This document shows positions 33,083 through 42,751 of a stretch of DNA of 64,000 nucleotides, in pieces. Origin of the DNA: an uncultured Bulleidia sp. (GTDB lineage Bacteria > Bacillota_I > Bacilli_A > Erysipelotrichales > Erysipelotrichaceae); NCBI GenBank assembly GCA_947087645.1, contig CAMUDN010000002.1, forward strand, positions 124,001 through 188,000, given 5' to 3'. Positions within the stretch are counted from its first letter, which is position 1; each line of letters opens with the position of its first letter. Position numbers and translations under genes: made by a program. The notes beneath the pieces are model-generated. The model was not told where the DNA came from. It worked only from the letters and a program-made list of their open reading frames with translations, and did not search any database.

Positions 33083-33868
33083 ATGCTTTTATGTGTTGAT
33101 GTTGGTAATACAAATATTGCCATAGCTTTAATGGAAAAAGAAAAGATCATTGAACGTTTTCGTTTGATGAGTAAAAGTCCACGGACATCAGATGAATTTG
33201 GTTTTTATTTATTAAATATGATGGATAAAGCACATATTAAAATAGAATGTTTACAAGGTGTTATTTTATCATCAGTTGTACCAGATTTAAATTATACTTT
33301 AACATCAGCTTTTAAGAAGTATCTTAATTGTAATACATTGATGGTTGATCATACTTTAAAATTAGGCTTTAATTTATCGACACCATATGCTGATCAAGTA
33401 GGAGCTGATCGGATCGTTAATTGTACATATATTCATCATTATTATCCATCAGGAGGTATTGTTATTGATTTTGGTACAGCTACAACATATGACTATGTTG
33501 ATGCTAAAGGTGATTTTAAATATGTTATTATTCAACCAGGTTTAGGTATTTCTGCTAGTGCATTAACAAAACAAACAGCTAAATTACCGGAAATTGAAAT
33601 AAAAAAACCTGCTTCTATTTTAGGTATTAGTACAGTTACGGGCATGCAAGCAGGTCTTGTATATGGTTATTTAGGTGCAGTTAAAGAAATTATTCAAACG
33701 ATGAAAAAAGAATTAAATGATCAAAATGCTTATGTTATAGCAACAGGTGGATTAGGTAAAGTGATTAGTAGTGAATTAAGTGAAATTAATGCCTATGATC
33801 CTGATCTAGCATATCGAGGTATGCAACTTATATTTGAAATGAATAAACATAATTATATTAAAAGCTAA
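33083..33868 (+). CDS. coaX: Type III pantothenate kinase
   Basis: Phosphorylates pantothenate, the first step of CoA synthesis. The 261-residue ASKHA-fold protein has the phosphate motif CVDVGNTNIAIAL, GADRIVN in the middle and IDFGTATTYD (catalytic Asp). Type III enzymes are not inhibited by CoA. It lies 4 bases downstream of coaBC, and its stop overlaps the stop of the convergent symporter gene by 4 bases. Confidence 0.95.
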   Translation: MLLCVDVGNTNIAIALMEKEKIIERFRLMSKSPRTSDEFGFYLLNMMDKAHIKIECLQGVILSSVVPDLNYTLTSAFKKYLNCNTLMVDHTLKLGFNLSTPYADQVGADRIVNCTYIHHYYPSGGIVIDFGTATTYDYVDAKGDFKYVIIQPGLGISASALTKQTAKLPEIEIKKPASILGISTVTGMQAGLVYGYLGAVKEIIQTMKKELNDQNAYVIATGGLGKVISSELSEINAYDPDLAYRGMQLIFEMNKHNYIKS

Positions 33869-35250
33869 TTTTGTTTATTATATACAGTTACTAAGTATTT
33901 AACCTTTTTAGCGAGTAAGAGTAGAGCAATTAAATTAGGTATGACCATTAAGCCATTAAAAGTATCAGATATACCCCAAACAATATCTAAATCAACAATA
34001 GCACCAATTAAAGACATTAAAGCATAAATACAATAAAATGGTTTAATCCATTTGGTATTAAAAAGATACTCAATACATCTAGCACCATATAAACCCCAAC
34101 CAAGAATAGTTGAAAAAGCAAAGCAGCACATTGAAATAGCAGTAAAAATAGATACCCAATTACCATATGTTGCTGTAAAACCACTAATTGTTAAACCAGC
34201 ACCGGCAACTTGTCCATAAGGAATATTTATATTGCTGCATAAAATAACAAAAGCAGTTAAAGTACAAATAACAATAGTATCTGTAAAAACTTCAAAGATA
34301 CCAAAAAAACCTTGATGAATTGGTTTTTTTGTATCAGCACTTGCATGTGCAATTGAACCTGTTCCAAGACCTGCTTCATTGGAGAAAACGCCTCGTGAAA
34401 TACCATTTTTCATACTGATAAAGAAAGATCCAATTGCACCTCCAGTTATTGCTTGGGGTTGAAAAGCACCTTTAATAATGGCATAAAAAATATGTGGAAC
34501 ATGTTTAAAATTGATAAGAATGACACCAATTGATAAAATGATATATAAGATTGCCATAAAAGGAACTAATTTTTCTGTTACTTTACCTAAGCGTTTAATT
34601 CCGCCAAGAACGATAATAGCTACAGATAACATAATTAGTATACCAATAATCCATTTAATATATGAGACAGATTCTTGATTAATTAATTGGTAATTTAAAA
34701 GAACTTTACTAATTGCTACTGAAATTGTATTTACTTGGGTAGCATTACCAGTCCCAAATACAGCAAAAATACCAAATAAAGAATATAAAATGGCTAAGAA
34801 ATGCCATTTTTTTGAAAGACCATTTTTAATGTAATACATTGGTCCACCAATTTGTTCACCAAGGTTATTTTTTTCATTGTAATATACTGCTAAAGTAACT
34901 TCTGCAAATTTAGTACACATACCAAGAAAAGCCGAACACCACATCCAAAAGACAGCTCCTGGTCCACCTAGTGCAATGGCACCAGCAACACCAGCAATAT
35001 TACCAGTACCAACAGTTGCCGCTAGAGCTGTACATACGGCTTGAAAAGGAGATAATGTACCATCTTTAGCATCTTTTTTATGAAATATTTTACCAACTGT
35101 AACAGCTATTGCTAGCTTAAATTTAGTTAATTGAATAAATGAAGTTTTAAAAGTTAGAAAAAGACCAACACCTAAAATACAAATAAGAGCAGGTATTCCC
35201 CAAATAAATTGATTAATTAGTTGTGTGATTTTAAAAACTGTTGCAATCAT
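33865..35250 (-). CDS. Sodium:alanine symporter (AGCS family)
   Basis: The 461-residue membrane protein has about eleven hydrophobic helices and AGCS signatures: TALAATVGTGNIAGVAGAIA, GGPGAVFWMW, the GIF(A)xxG segment GIFAVFGTGNATQVN, and NEAGLGTGSIAHASA. It imports alanine or glycine with sodium. AAGAGGTAC precedes the ATG at 35250. It stands alone, between coaX and the divergent yitT gene. Confidence 0.93.
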   Translation of the reverse strand: MIATVFKITQLINQFIWGIPALICILGVGLFLTFKTSFIQLTKFKLAIAVTVGKIFHKKDAKDGTLSPFQAVCTALAATVGTGNIAGVAGAIALGGPGAVFWMWCSAFLGMCTKFAEVTLAVYYNEKNNLGEQIGGPMYYIKNGLSKKWHFLAILYSLFGIFAVFGTGNATQVNTISVAISKVLLNYQLINQESVSYIKWIIGILIMLSVAIIVLGGIKRLGKVTEKLVPFMAILYIILSIGVILINFKHVPHIFYAIIKGAFQPQAITGGAIGSFFISMKNGISRGVFSNEAGLGTGSIAHASADTKKPIHQGFFGIFEVFTDTIVICTLTAFVILCSNINIPYGQVAGAGLTISGFTATYGNWVSIFTAISMCCFAFSTILGWGLYGARCIEYLFNTKWIKPFYCIYALMSLIGAIVDLDIVWGISDTFNGLMVIPNLIALLLLAKKVKYLVTVYNKQN

Positions 35251-35358
35251 ATGTACCTCTTATTTTTAAAAGTAATGTGTTTATTTTACTATAGATAAAA
35301 AATAAAAAAAAGATTGATTATCTTTTTCACAATACTATCATATAAATGGGAGATAGTG

Positions 35359-36237
35359 ATGGATAGTATTAAATATTTTAAAAAAAATAAAATGATCATA
35401 CAAAACTATAGTTTTATTATTTTAGGATCATGTTTATATGCTTTATCAATAAATTATTTTTTAGTTCCTTTACATTTATATTCAGGTGGTATTCCAGGGA
35501 CAGCCCAAATGTTAAGGAGTTTATTTTTTAGTAATGTAACAAATATCGATTTAGCTGGCTATTTTAATTTAATTTTTAATTTACCACTCTTCTTATTAGC
35601 ATATAAAACAATGAAGAAAAGAATGATTATCGGGACATTGCTTTCCGTTTTTTTACAAACGATCTTATTTAGTTATGTTATTGCTCCTAAAATACCTATT
35701 TTAGATGATAAATTTAGTTGTTTATTATTATCTGGTATACTAGGTGGTATGGGTTGTGGATTGATTCTTAGTAATGGAGCAAGTGCTGGTGGTTTAGATT
35801 TATTAGGTCTTTATTTTACTAGTAAATATAAAAATAGTTCAGTTGGTCGTTTTAATGCTGCTTATAATGTTATTTTATATTCAATGATGGCTTTACTTTT
35901 TAATGTATCAACAGCTATTTATTCAATTTTTTATATTATTATTTTTGCATTTGCTATTGACCGTTTTCATTTACAAAATATTGAAATGCAATTAATGATT
36001 TTTACTCATCAATCAGAAATAAAACAAATGATTATGCATAAGTATAAAAGGGGAGTTACTTATTGGCATGGTATGGGAGCGTATACGAATAATGAAACAG
36101 AAGTTTTGGTAACTATTGTTGCTAAAAGTGAAGTGGCAGAAATTAAGCATATGATTCAAGAATTTGATAAGCAGGCTTTTATTATTACAAGTGAAATTAG
36201 TGATATTAGAGGTGGCTATCAAAAAAGGTTAATATAA
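35359..36237 (+). CDS. YitT family membrane protein (DUF161 plus DUF2179)
   Basis: The 292-residue protein has five to six membrane helices with GGIPGTAQML and NGASAGGLDLLGLY motifs, then a cytosolic C-terminal domain (about residues 225-290) of the DUF2179 type. Function is not established for the family. I chose the ATG at 35359 with GGGAG upstream instead of the 45-base longer frame without a site. Confidence 0.88.
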   Translation: MDSIKYFKKNKMIIQNYSFIILGSCLYALSINYFLVPLHLYSGGIPGTAQMLRSLFFSNVTNIDLAGYFNLIFNLPLFLLAYKTMKKRMIIGTLLSVFLQTILFSYVIAPKIPILDDKFSCLLLSGILGGMGCGLILSNGASAGGLDLLGLYFTSKYKNSSVGRFNAAYNVILYSMMALLFNVSTAIYSIFYIIIFAFAIDRFHLQNIEMQLMIFTHQSEIKQMIMHKYKRGVTYWHGMGAYTNNETEVLVTIVAKSEVAEIKHMIQEFDKQAFIITSEISDIRGGYQKRLI

Positions 36238-36271
36238 AAATAAGTATATCAATATTGATATACTTATTTTT
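36236..36271. terminator. Perfect 18-base-arm bidirectional terminator
   Basis: AAAAATAAGTATATCAAT joined directly to its complement, ending in seven Ts, between convergent yitT and dipeptidase genes. Confidence 0.85.
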
Positions 36272-37747
36272 TTAAGCATCTGATCGAGAAAAACCATTCT
36301 TCATTAACATACTTGTTGTATAAAGTACTTTATCTAAAGTTAAATAAGTTTCTTTTTTAACCATTTCAGCAATTTGTGTATTTGTTTTAGTTAAGATATC
36401 AAGGTCTTTTTTAGCTAAAAAATCTTTATCGCTAATTAGTATCATGTGGTGTCCAGCAGTTTGTACAGTTAATTGGTAACGTTCGATATGATTAGCAGTT
36501 TCACTGTAATGAGCATCACATAAGGCAGCTATAATACGATTTGCCCAATAAAAATTTTCAGTTGTAGTTAAAGAACTTGTATTAGCTAAATAATCAGGGG
36601 TTTGATTGACATTTGTATAGAAAGGTACAAAAGCATTAAAGACATTACAACCATATGCTAACCATTCAATAGCACGGTTTTCTTTAGGCATATAAGGACG
36701 AATTTGGGTACAAGATAAGAAATTATTACGATTAATACCTATTGGTCGATATTTTCCTTTTAGTAAAGGATTAGCATGTTTACTATACACATCAAAATCA
36801 GTTCCTTGATAATGGTGAGAAAGAGCATATTTAACATCTTCAACAGTAATTTTTCTTTCAGGGACTAAAGAAAATGGTAAATCATCCATTTCAGGACTAA
36901 ATTCAGTATTATCATTTTGGCGATGATATGTATTTGGATTGAAATATTTAGCCATAATCCAAGCTCGTGGTGTGTTGTAGACATGGTCAGCATCAGAATG
37001 TGAACCAAAAGCTAAGCGAGGGTTAAAGATATCATTATTTAATGATAAATCGAGAAAATTATCTTTAATAAATTCTCTTAAATCAGCAGAACATAGAAAG
37101 TTTTCTTGTCTACCAAAGGCATCTTTAAGATCAAAATAATCAATACCTAATTGATTTGGCATAACAACATATTTATTATCTGGTATACGACAAGCAATCC
37201 AGTGATGACCACCAATTGTTTCTAACCACCATATATTATCAACATCTTGAAAAGCGATACCATTCATTTCATAAGTGCCATATTTTTCTAATAAACTTCC
37301 TAAACGTAAGACACCTTCTTTAGCACTATGAATATATGGTAAAGTAATAGTAACTATATCTTCTTCACCAATACCACCGATAATTTCTTTTTCTTGACTA
37401 TTAGCAGCTTTATATTCAACAAGTGGATCAGCAGCTAATACAAGTTCATTGGAAGTAATGGTTTCGGTTGCGGTCATAGCTACATTTTCAGCATTAACAC
37501 CAGCAGCAGCCCAAATACCTATTTTGCCGGAAGAATCAGGCATAGCTGTATAACGCATAGCTTTTTTAGGCAAAGGAATAACAACATGTGATAAAACAGA
37601 TTTATATTCTTGAGCTTGATCTTGAGGTTGAACAACGACAAATTTTTTAGCTGTAAATTCACCAGAAGGTGAATCTTCATTACGGGCGATCATTGTCGAT
37701 CCGTCATAGCTGGCTTTTTTACCAACTAATAAAGTTGTACATGACAT
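36272..37747 (-). CDS. C69 family dipeptidase
   Basis: The 491-residue Ntn-type hydrolase begins MSCTTLLVGKKASYDGST with the nucleophile Cys at position 3, followed by MIARNEDSPSG, as in PepD-type C69 dipeptidases of lactic acid bacteria and their relatives. IWAAAGVNAENVAMTATETI and ENFYWANRIIAAL are other family segments. Expected to hydrolyse dipeptides in the cytosol after removal of the first residues. AGGAGAAATAT precedes the ATG. Confidence 0.92.
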   Translation of the reverse strand: MSCTTLLVGKKASYDGSTMIARNEDSPSGEFTAKKFVVVQPQDQAQEYKSVLSHVVIPLPKKAMRYTAMPDSSGKIGIWAAAGVNAENVAMTATETITSNELVLAADPLVEYKAANSQEKEIIGGIGEEDIVTITLPYIHSAKEGVLRLGSLLEKYGTYEMNGIAFQDVDNIWWLETIGGHHWIACRIPDNKYVVMPNQLGIDYFDLKDAFGRQENFLCSADLREFIKDNFLDLSLNNDIFNPRLAFGSHSDADHVYNTPRAWIMAKYFNPNTYHRQNDNTEFSPEMDDLPFSLVPERKITVEDVKYALSHHYQGTDFDVYSKHANPLLKGKYRPIGINRNNFLSCTQIRPYMPKENRAIEWLAYGCNVFNAFVPFYTNVNQTPDYLANTSSLTTTENFYWANRIIAALCDAHYSETANHIERYQLTVQTAGHHMILISDKDFLAKKDLDILTKTNTQIAEMVKKETYLTLDKVLYTTSMLMKNGFSRSDA

Positions 37748-37885
37748 ATATTTCTCCTATCTATTGTTTGAACAATATATTTTATTTATTTAAATTATAT
37801 TATGACATTTTAAGCTGTCAAAACATATGTTTAGTCATTAACTAATTAAAAAACATATAATTATGTTTATAAATTTCAATTAAAA

Positions 37886-38009
37886 AGCGACTGAACTTAT
37901 AATTCAATCGTTAAATGTCTAATATATTAAATTGTTTTAAGTGGATTTCTTATCCTTACCATTTTTTTTATATAAAAAAAGACGATAGAGTTCTTAATTT
38001 CTATCGTCT
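37886..38009 (-). terminator. Two hairpins with T tails downstream of the Xre cassette
   Basis: On the reverse strand AGACGATAGA/TCTATCGTCT (37980-38009) is followed by a run of seven Ts, and a second hairpin (CGATTGAA/TTCAGTCG with a G-U pair, about 37888-37912) also ends in Ts. The rest of 37748-38030 shows no gene. Confidence 0.65.
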
Positions 38010-38030
38010 AATGCCTTTAATATGATATTT

Positions 38031-38480
38031 TTAAATCTTTTTTGACCAATATAGTTTTAATAATTCAGAAAATATTACTTGTGCAAATGCAACTATCATT
38101 AATGCTAAAAAGGCTTCATAACTTACATATGCTACAATTAAAGAAACAGTTACAATAATCATTGAAAATATAGGTATTATATTTGCTCCTGACTTCATCT
38201 TTATTAATATCACTCTTTCATCTGTTTCTTTAGTATACATCTTTTCCAATATATCTCTATTTCTATATGCTCTACTAAGCATTCCCATATAGAATACAGA
38301 TACTAGTTCAAGTCCAGTAAAAAATCCTACTACATAATCTGTCACATTTTCTTTTAATGGAAATTTATATTTTAAGTAAAAATTTCCAATAATAACAGCG
38401 AGTAAGGCAACTATACATAATAAGACTAAAATACTAATTCTAAATCCTATTTCTTTTTTATATTTTTCTAATTTGTTCAT
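38031..38480 (-). CDS. Four-helix membrane protein paired with an Xre regulator
   Basis: The roughly 149-residue protein has four hydrophobic segments (about residues 13-32, 44-65, 98-118 and 122-140) separated by a charged loop with RNRDILEKMYTKETDERVI. This gene pair, small Xre regulator plus small membrane protein, is common in Firmicutes, but its function is unknown to me. I chose the ATG at 38480, which has GAGGAT upstream inside the regulator gene. Confidence 0.75.
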   Translation of the reverse strand: MNKLEKYKKEIGFRISILVLLCIVALLAVIIGNFYLKYKFPLKENVTDYVVGFFTGLELVSVFYMGMLSRAYRNRDILEKMYTKETDERVILIKMKSGANIIPIFSMIIVTVSLIVAYVSYEAFLALMIVAFAQVIFSELLKLYWSKKI

Positions 38481-38481
38481 A

Positions 38482-38682
38482 TTAATCATCCTCCTCTATA
38501 CTAAATATTTCTTCAATACTCATATCAAAAAACTTAGCAATTTTAAAAGCCAACGGCAGTGACGCTATATATTTTCCAGTTTCAATGGAAGTTATGGTCT
38601 GTCTTGTTACTCCAACTTCATTTGCCAATTCTTCTTGGGTTATTTTATGTTGTTTTCTTAATTGAGAAATTGTATTTTTCAT
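38482..38682 (-). CDS. Xre-family (Cro/CI-like) small transcriptional regulator
   Basis: The 66-residue protein is almost only an HTH_3 domain: ISQLRKQHKITQEELANEVG, TRQTITSIETGKY and FDMSIEEIFSIEED. The ATG follows GGAGGAG. Three direct repeats in and around its own promoter point to autorepression. It is co-transcribed with the membrane protein gene that follows after one base. Confidence 0.92.
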   Translation of the reverse strand: MKNTISQLRKQHKITQEELANEVGVTRQTITSIETGKYIASLPLAFKIAKFFDMSIEEIFSIEEDD

Positions 38683-38699
38683 TTTTCTCCTCCAATAGC

Positions 38700-38757
38700 A
38701 AGCTCACTTTACATATGTAGTATAGCTTACTTTGCTTTTTTGTCAAGCACACTTTGC
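38700..38757 (-). promoter_or_regulatory. Promoter with three Xre-type operator repeats
   Basis: On the reverse strand TTGACA and TATACT are 16 bases apart (38719-38746). AAAGTNNGCTT-like repeats occur three times: downstream of, within and overlapping the upstream side of this promoter, with ACTTT cores at 38706, 38729 and 38751 (22-23 bp period). Confidence 0.6.
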
Positions 38758-38901
38758 TTTTTTATAATTTTTTAAACTAAAAAGGCGATAGATTTTTTTA
38801 CTATCTATCGTTTATTGCTATATTCAATCCTATAATTATTTTTTTATATTCTTATTTTTAATACATTAGATTTTGAAGTTAATATAAAAGTGAGAAAGGC
38901 T

Positions 38902-38979
38902 ATGAAAAAACTCAATACTAATCTTACTGGCAATAAAATTATTCTAATTATCCTTCTCATAAATACATATAAAAATTAA
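38902..38979 (+). CDS. Possible 25-residue hydrophobic peptide
   Basis: ATG at 38902 preceded by GAGAAAGG opens a 26-codon frame encoding MKKLNTNLTGNK and then a hydrophobic stretch IILIILLIN. A terminator follows immediately. The size, Lys-rich start and single hydrophobic run resemble small membrane peptides or type I toxins, but it could be chance in AT-rich DNA. The surrounding gap 38758-39024 otherwise holds only hairpins (one near 38779-38812). Confidence 0.3.
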   Translation: MKKLNTNLTGNKIILIILLINTYKN

Positions 38980-39006
38980 ACTGGGATTCATAACAAACCC
39001 CAGTTT
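38978..39006. terminator. Terminator downstream of lysS
   Basis: AAACTGGG pairs with CCCAGTTT around a 13-base loop, next to the lysS stop codon and the small peptide frame. Confidence 0.7.
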
Positions 39007-39024
39007 ATTAATTAGCGTATTCTT

Positions 39025-40947
39025 TTAATATAATTTTGATCCTGCTGGAATATTATCATCCAACATTATTAAGTTAAGTTTTTCTTCTCCGTCATACTCA
39101 CAAATTGCAGATATAATCATACCTTCTGAGTCGATTCCCATCATCTTACGAGGAGGAAGATTACAAATTGCAAGTAGTGTCTTTCCAATTAAGCTCTCTG
39201 CGCTGTAATATTCCTTAATACCAGATAAAATAACTCTTTCTTTTTCAGAACCATCATCTAATGTAAATTTCAAAAGTTTTTTTGACTTTGGAACTTCTTC
39301 GCAGTTCTTAACTTTTACAACTCTAAAATCAGATTTACTGAAAGTATCAAAATCAACCATTTCTGTAAATAAAGGTTCAACTTTAACTTTGGAAAAATCA
39401 ATTTTTATATCTGTTTGTTGACTTTCCTGTTTTATTTTTTGATCATTGTCTAAAGGTTTCATTGTTGGGAATAATAATACATCGCGAATAGAGTCTTTAC
39501 CAGTTAATAACATTACAAAACGATCAATTCCAAAGCCAATACCACCAGTTGGTGGTAAACCATATTCTAATGCTTCTATATAGTCTTGATCCATCTCTGA
39601 AGCTTCTTCATCACCTGCTTCTTTTGCTTGTAATTGCTTTAAGAAACGCTCTTTTTGATCGATAGGATCATTTAATTCTGAAAAGGCATTATTCATTTCA
39701 ATACCCATAATACTTAGTTCAAAACGTTCAGTAAAGCGAGGATCTTTAGCTTTTTTCGATAGAGGTGAAATTTCAATTGGATGACCCCAGATAAAAGTAG
39801 GCTGTTCAATTTTATCTTCACAGAATTGTTCAAAGAAAAGACTGATAATATGGCCAACTGTTTTTTGATGTTCAGCTACTTCAACATGATGTTCTTTAGC
39901 TAATGCGAGAGCTTTTTCAAGGCTCATTTCTTGCCAAAAATCAATGCCTGTACACTCTTTAACAGCATCAACCATGTGCCATCTTTTAAAAGGTGCTTTT
40001 AAAGATATTGTTTTACCCATGAAAGTAAAATCTGTTTTGCCAAAAACTTCTAAGGCGACACTTTCATAAAGCTCTTCTGTTAAATCCATCATATCTTGCA
40101 TATCAGCATAAGCACAATAAGCTTCCATGGTCGTAAATTCTGGATTATGTTTTAAATCCATACCTTCATTACGGAAAATACGTCCTATTTCATAAACTTT
40201 TTCTAAGCCACCGACAATTAAACGTTTTAATGGTAATTCTGTTGCTATTCGTAAATAAAAATCACGATTTAAAGCATTGTGATGAGTAATAAAAGGACGT
40301 GCAGAAGCACCAGTTAAAACAGGTTGTAAAACAGGTGTTTCAACTTCAATATAACCTTTTTGATCCATATAATGTCGAATACTAGCAATAATTTTTGATC
40401 TTAAAATAGCGACTTTACGTGATTCATCATTAGTGATTAAGTCTAAATAACGACGGCGATAACGTTCTTCTTTATCTTGTAAACCATGAAATTTATCAGG
40501 TAAAGGGCGTAAAGCTTTACTTAAATGGATATAATCATGTGCTTCGATTGATAATTCGCCAGTTTGTGTTTTAACTACTTTACCAATAATACCGATAATA
40601 TCCCCTAAATCAGCTTTTTTAAATAATTCATAAAGTTGCTCACCAAGAATTCTTTGATTTAAAACAACTTGTATACGTCCTGTTTTATCTAATAGAGAGA
40701 TAAAGCCCATTTTACCCATGCGTCTTTTCATCATAATACGTCCAGCAACGCTTGTATTAACATTCAAATCATCTAATTCTTCTTTATTTTTATCACTATA
40801 TTTTTCTTTGATTTCAGCTGCATGTGCTTCTTGTTTGAAACGATGACCAAATGGTGCAATACCTTGTTTTTTTAAGGCATCCATTTTTTCAAGTCGAACT
40901 TGCATTTGATCATTTAGTGTAACATTGTTCTTTTCTTTGTCTGCCAT
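39025..40947 (-). CDS. lysS: Lysyl-tRNA synthetase (class II) fused to a C-terminal tRNA-binding domain
   Basis: The 640-residue protein comprises an N-terminal OB anticodon-binding domain (about 60-165), a class II catalytic core with motif 2 [20 protein letters not shown] and motif 3 [16 protein letters not shown], then a linker and an EMAPII/Trbp111-type domain (about 530-640) with [27 protein letters not shown] and [16 protein letters not shown]. That last domain is normally a C-terminal appendix of MetRS; ordinary bacterial LysRS is about 490-500 residues. A lysine T-box leader precedes the gene. GGAGG lies before the ATG. Confidence 0.93.
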   Translation of the reverse strand: MADKEKNNVTLNDQMQVRLEKMDALKKQGIAPFGHRFKQEAHAAEIKEKYSDKNKEELDDLNVNTSVAGRIMMKRRMGKMGFISLLDKTGRIQVVLNQRILGEQLYELFKKADLGDIIGIIGKVVKTQTGELSIEAHDYIHLSKALRPLPDKFHGLQDKEERYRRRYLDLITNDESRKVAILRSKIIASIRHYMDQKGYIEVETPVLQPVLTGASARPFITHHNALNRDFYLRIATELPLKRLIVGGLEKVYEIGRIFRNEGMDLKHNPEFTTMEAYCAYADMQDMMDLTEELYESVALEVFGKTDFTFMGKTISLKAPFKRWHMVDAVKECTGIDFWQEMSLEKALALAKEHHVEVAEHQKTVGHIISLFFEQFCEDKIEQPTFIWGHPIEISPLSKKAKDPRFTERFELSIMGIEMNNAFSELNDPIDQKERFLKQLQAKEAGDEEASEMDQDYIEALEYGLPPTGGIGFGIDRFVMLLTGKDSIRDVLLFPTMKPLDNDQKIKQESQQTDIKIDFSKVKVEPLFTEMVDFDTFSKSDFRVVKVKNCEEVPKSKKLLKFTLDDGSEKERVILSGIKEYYSAESLIGKTLLAICNLPPRKMMGIDSEGMIISAICEYDGEEKLNLIMLDDNIPAGSKLY

Positions 40948-40964
40948 AAATCCTCCTTTAGACA

Positions 40965-41168
40965 GTAAAAGCTCTTCGTTTAGGGACGAAGAGCATTTCG
41001 TGGTACCAACCCTAATTTACGAAAAAATATTTTCGCCTATTTAATAAAGTAACGTTTTTCACCGGCTCACTCCAGAGTTTTTAACTACAAAAGCTATCCT
41101 TATCTTTCTTACACCATCAAAGACTCGCTTAAAGTTTCTGCTATTGTATCTTCTCTATCATTGTGGAC
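40965..41168 (-). promoter_or_regulatory. T-box leader of lysS
   Basis: On the reverse strand the leader has an AGCGAGT...GATGGTGTAAG apical segment typical of Stem I, a specifier region with AAA (Lys) around 41078-41082 (GTTAAAAACTC), the T-box sequence AGGGTTGGTACCACG (40999-41013) and a terminator hairpin GCTCTTCGT/ACGAAGAGC with TTTT (40967-40994). Uncharged tRNA-Lys would stabilise the antiterminator and switch lysS on. Confidence 0.88.
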
Positions 41169-41174
41169 AAAATT

Positions 41175-41202
41175 ATTTTATCATGAAATACTTGCTTTTC
41201 AA
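41175..41202 (-). promoter_or_regulatory. Promoter of the lysS T-box transcript
   Basis: TTGAAA and TAAAAT on the reverse strand, 16 bases apart. Confidence 0.6.
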
Positions 41203-41243
41203 TGTAAATTTGATATTATTAATCGCAAAATAGGGAGGTGTTT

Positions 41244-41975
41244 ATGAGTCAAATAGCTGCATTTTTTGATATTGATGGAACTATTTATCGCGAAGGATTG
41301 ATTACGGAAGTTTTTAAAAAATTAGTAACACATGAAATTATTCAAAGTGAACGTTGGCGAGACGAAGTCCAACCATTTTATTCAGCTTGGGATCGTCGTC
41401 AAGGTGATTATGATGACTATTTACAAAAAATGGTTGATATATTTAAAGAGGTGTCAGTTGGTATTTCTTCTGAACATATTGATTTGATTGCTCAAAGAGT
41501 GATTGAACAAAAAGGTGAAAGAGTATATCAATTTACGAGAGATGCTATTTTAGAGCATAAGCGTTTAGGACATAAAATAATAGCTATTTCCGGTTCACCA
41601 GATGCTTTAGTTAAAAAAATGGCGGAAAAGTATCAATTTGATGATTGGCGGGCAACTATTTATGAAGTTGATGAACATGCTTATTATACAGGTCGTTTAG
41701 TGCCAATGTGGGATGCTGAAAGTAAGCGTAAAGCTATTTATGAATTGGCTAAGAAATATGATCTTGATCTTTGCCAATGTTATGCATATGGAGATACTAA
41801 TGGTGATTTTGCAATGTTTGAAGAAACAGGTTATCCAACCGCAGTAAATCCTACTAAAGAATTAATTCATCGTATTCAAAATACGGAAAAAGTTAGGCAA
41901 AAGATAGCTGTTGTTGTCGAAAGAAAAGATGTGATCTACCATTTAGATATTAATCACATCCATCTAAAGCCTTAG
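41244..41975 (+). CDS. HAD-IB family phosphatase (SerB/PSPase-like)
   Basis: The 243-residue protein has HAD motif I FFDIDGTIY (nucleophile Asp and acid Asp), motif II ISGSPDALVKKM, and motif III/IV YAYGDTNGDFAMFEETG. The insertion between motifs I and II is helical, as in phosphoserine phosphatase-like HAD-IB enzymes. The substrate is not determined. The ATG at 41244 follows GGGAGG; an in-frame GTG at 41238 is less likely. Confidence 0.85.
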   Translation: MSQIAAFFDIDGTIYREGLITEVFKKLVTHEIIQSERWRDEVQPFYSAWDRRQGDYDDYLQKMVDIFKEVSVGISSEHIDLIAQRVIEQKGERVYQFTRDAILEHKRLGHKIIAISGSPDALVKKMAEKYQFDDWRATIYEVDEHAYYTGRLVPMWDAESKRKAIYELAKKYDLDLCQCYAYGDTNGDFAMFEETGYPTAVNPTKELIHRIQNTEKVRQKIAVVVERKDVIYHLDINHIHLKP

Positions 41976-41987
41976 ATAATTAAATTA

Positions 41988-42698
41988 TTATAGTATAGCC
42001 GCATCGAGTGCTATTTCAATCATCTTAGTGAAAGATAATTGTCTTTCCTTTGGGCTTGTTTCTTCATGAGAAATTAAGCTATCAGAAATAGTTAGTAGAC
42101 AAGCGGCTTTTTTACCTAAAACACGAGCATTATTAAATAAAGCAAAACTTTCCATCTCAACACATATACAATGTTTATCATGAGCTAATTGCTTAAAATC
42201 ATTAGCTTTTTCATGATAGAAAACATCGGAACTATGAATAACACCTTCTGTAAGTGGAATATTTAATTTCTGGGCTGCTTTTTTTATTTTTTCATTTAAT
42301 TCTTTACTTGGATAGCCATAGCAATCTTCATATCCTGATTGTACTTTAGCATAGCTACTTTCAGAATATGCAGCTGAAGCTAAGACAACATCAAAAATTT
42401 TTAATTCAGGAACATAAGAACCAGCTGAACCAATACGAATTATATTTTCAACATCATATTGTTTATAAAGTTCATAACTGTAAATGCCAATCGAAGGCAT
42501 ACCCATACCGGAAGCCATAACACTGACAGCTTTTCCTTTCCATGTTCCTGTATAGCCACCTATACCACGTACATTATTGACTAGTTTGGCATCCTTTAAA
42601 AAATTTTCGGCAATAAATTTAGCTCGTAATGGATCACCAGGCATCAATACTGATTTCGCAAACTGACCTTTTGTAGCACTATTATGTGGAGTAGACAT
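41988..42698 (-). CDS. deoD: Purine nucleoside phosphorylase, DeoD type
   Basis: The 236-residue hexameric-type PNP shows MPGDPLRAKFIAENFL, GMGMPSIGIYSYELY, IIRIGSAGSYVP and VEMESFALF with the final ISDSLISHEE. It splits purine (deoxy)nucleosides with phosphate. It complements the nucleoside locus at 19-29 kb but lies apart from it. AGAGAGGAAA precedes the ATG. Confidence 0.95.
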   Translation of the reverse strand: MSTPHNSATKGQFAKSVLMPGDPLRAKFIAENFLKDAKLVNNVRGIGGYTGTWKGKAVSVMASGMGMPSIGIYSYELYKQYDVENIIRIGSAGSYVPELKIFDVVLASAAYSESSYAKVQSGYEDCYGYPSKELNEKIKKAAQKLNIPLTEGVIHSSDVFYHEKANDFKQLAHDKHCICVEMESFALFNNARVLGKKAACLLTISDSLISHEETSPKERQLSFTKMIEIALDAAIL

Positions 42699-42751
42699 AT
42701 TTTTCCTCTCTTTCTTACATCCATTATAACGTTAAAAAGCTATAAATTTGA

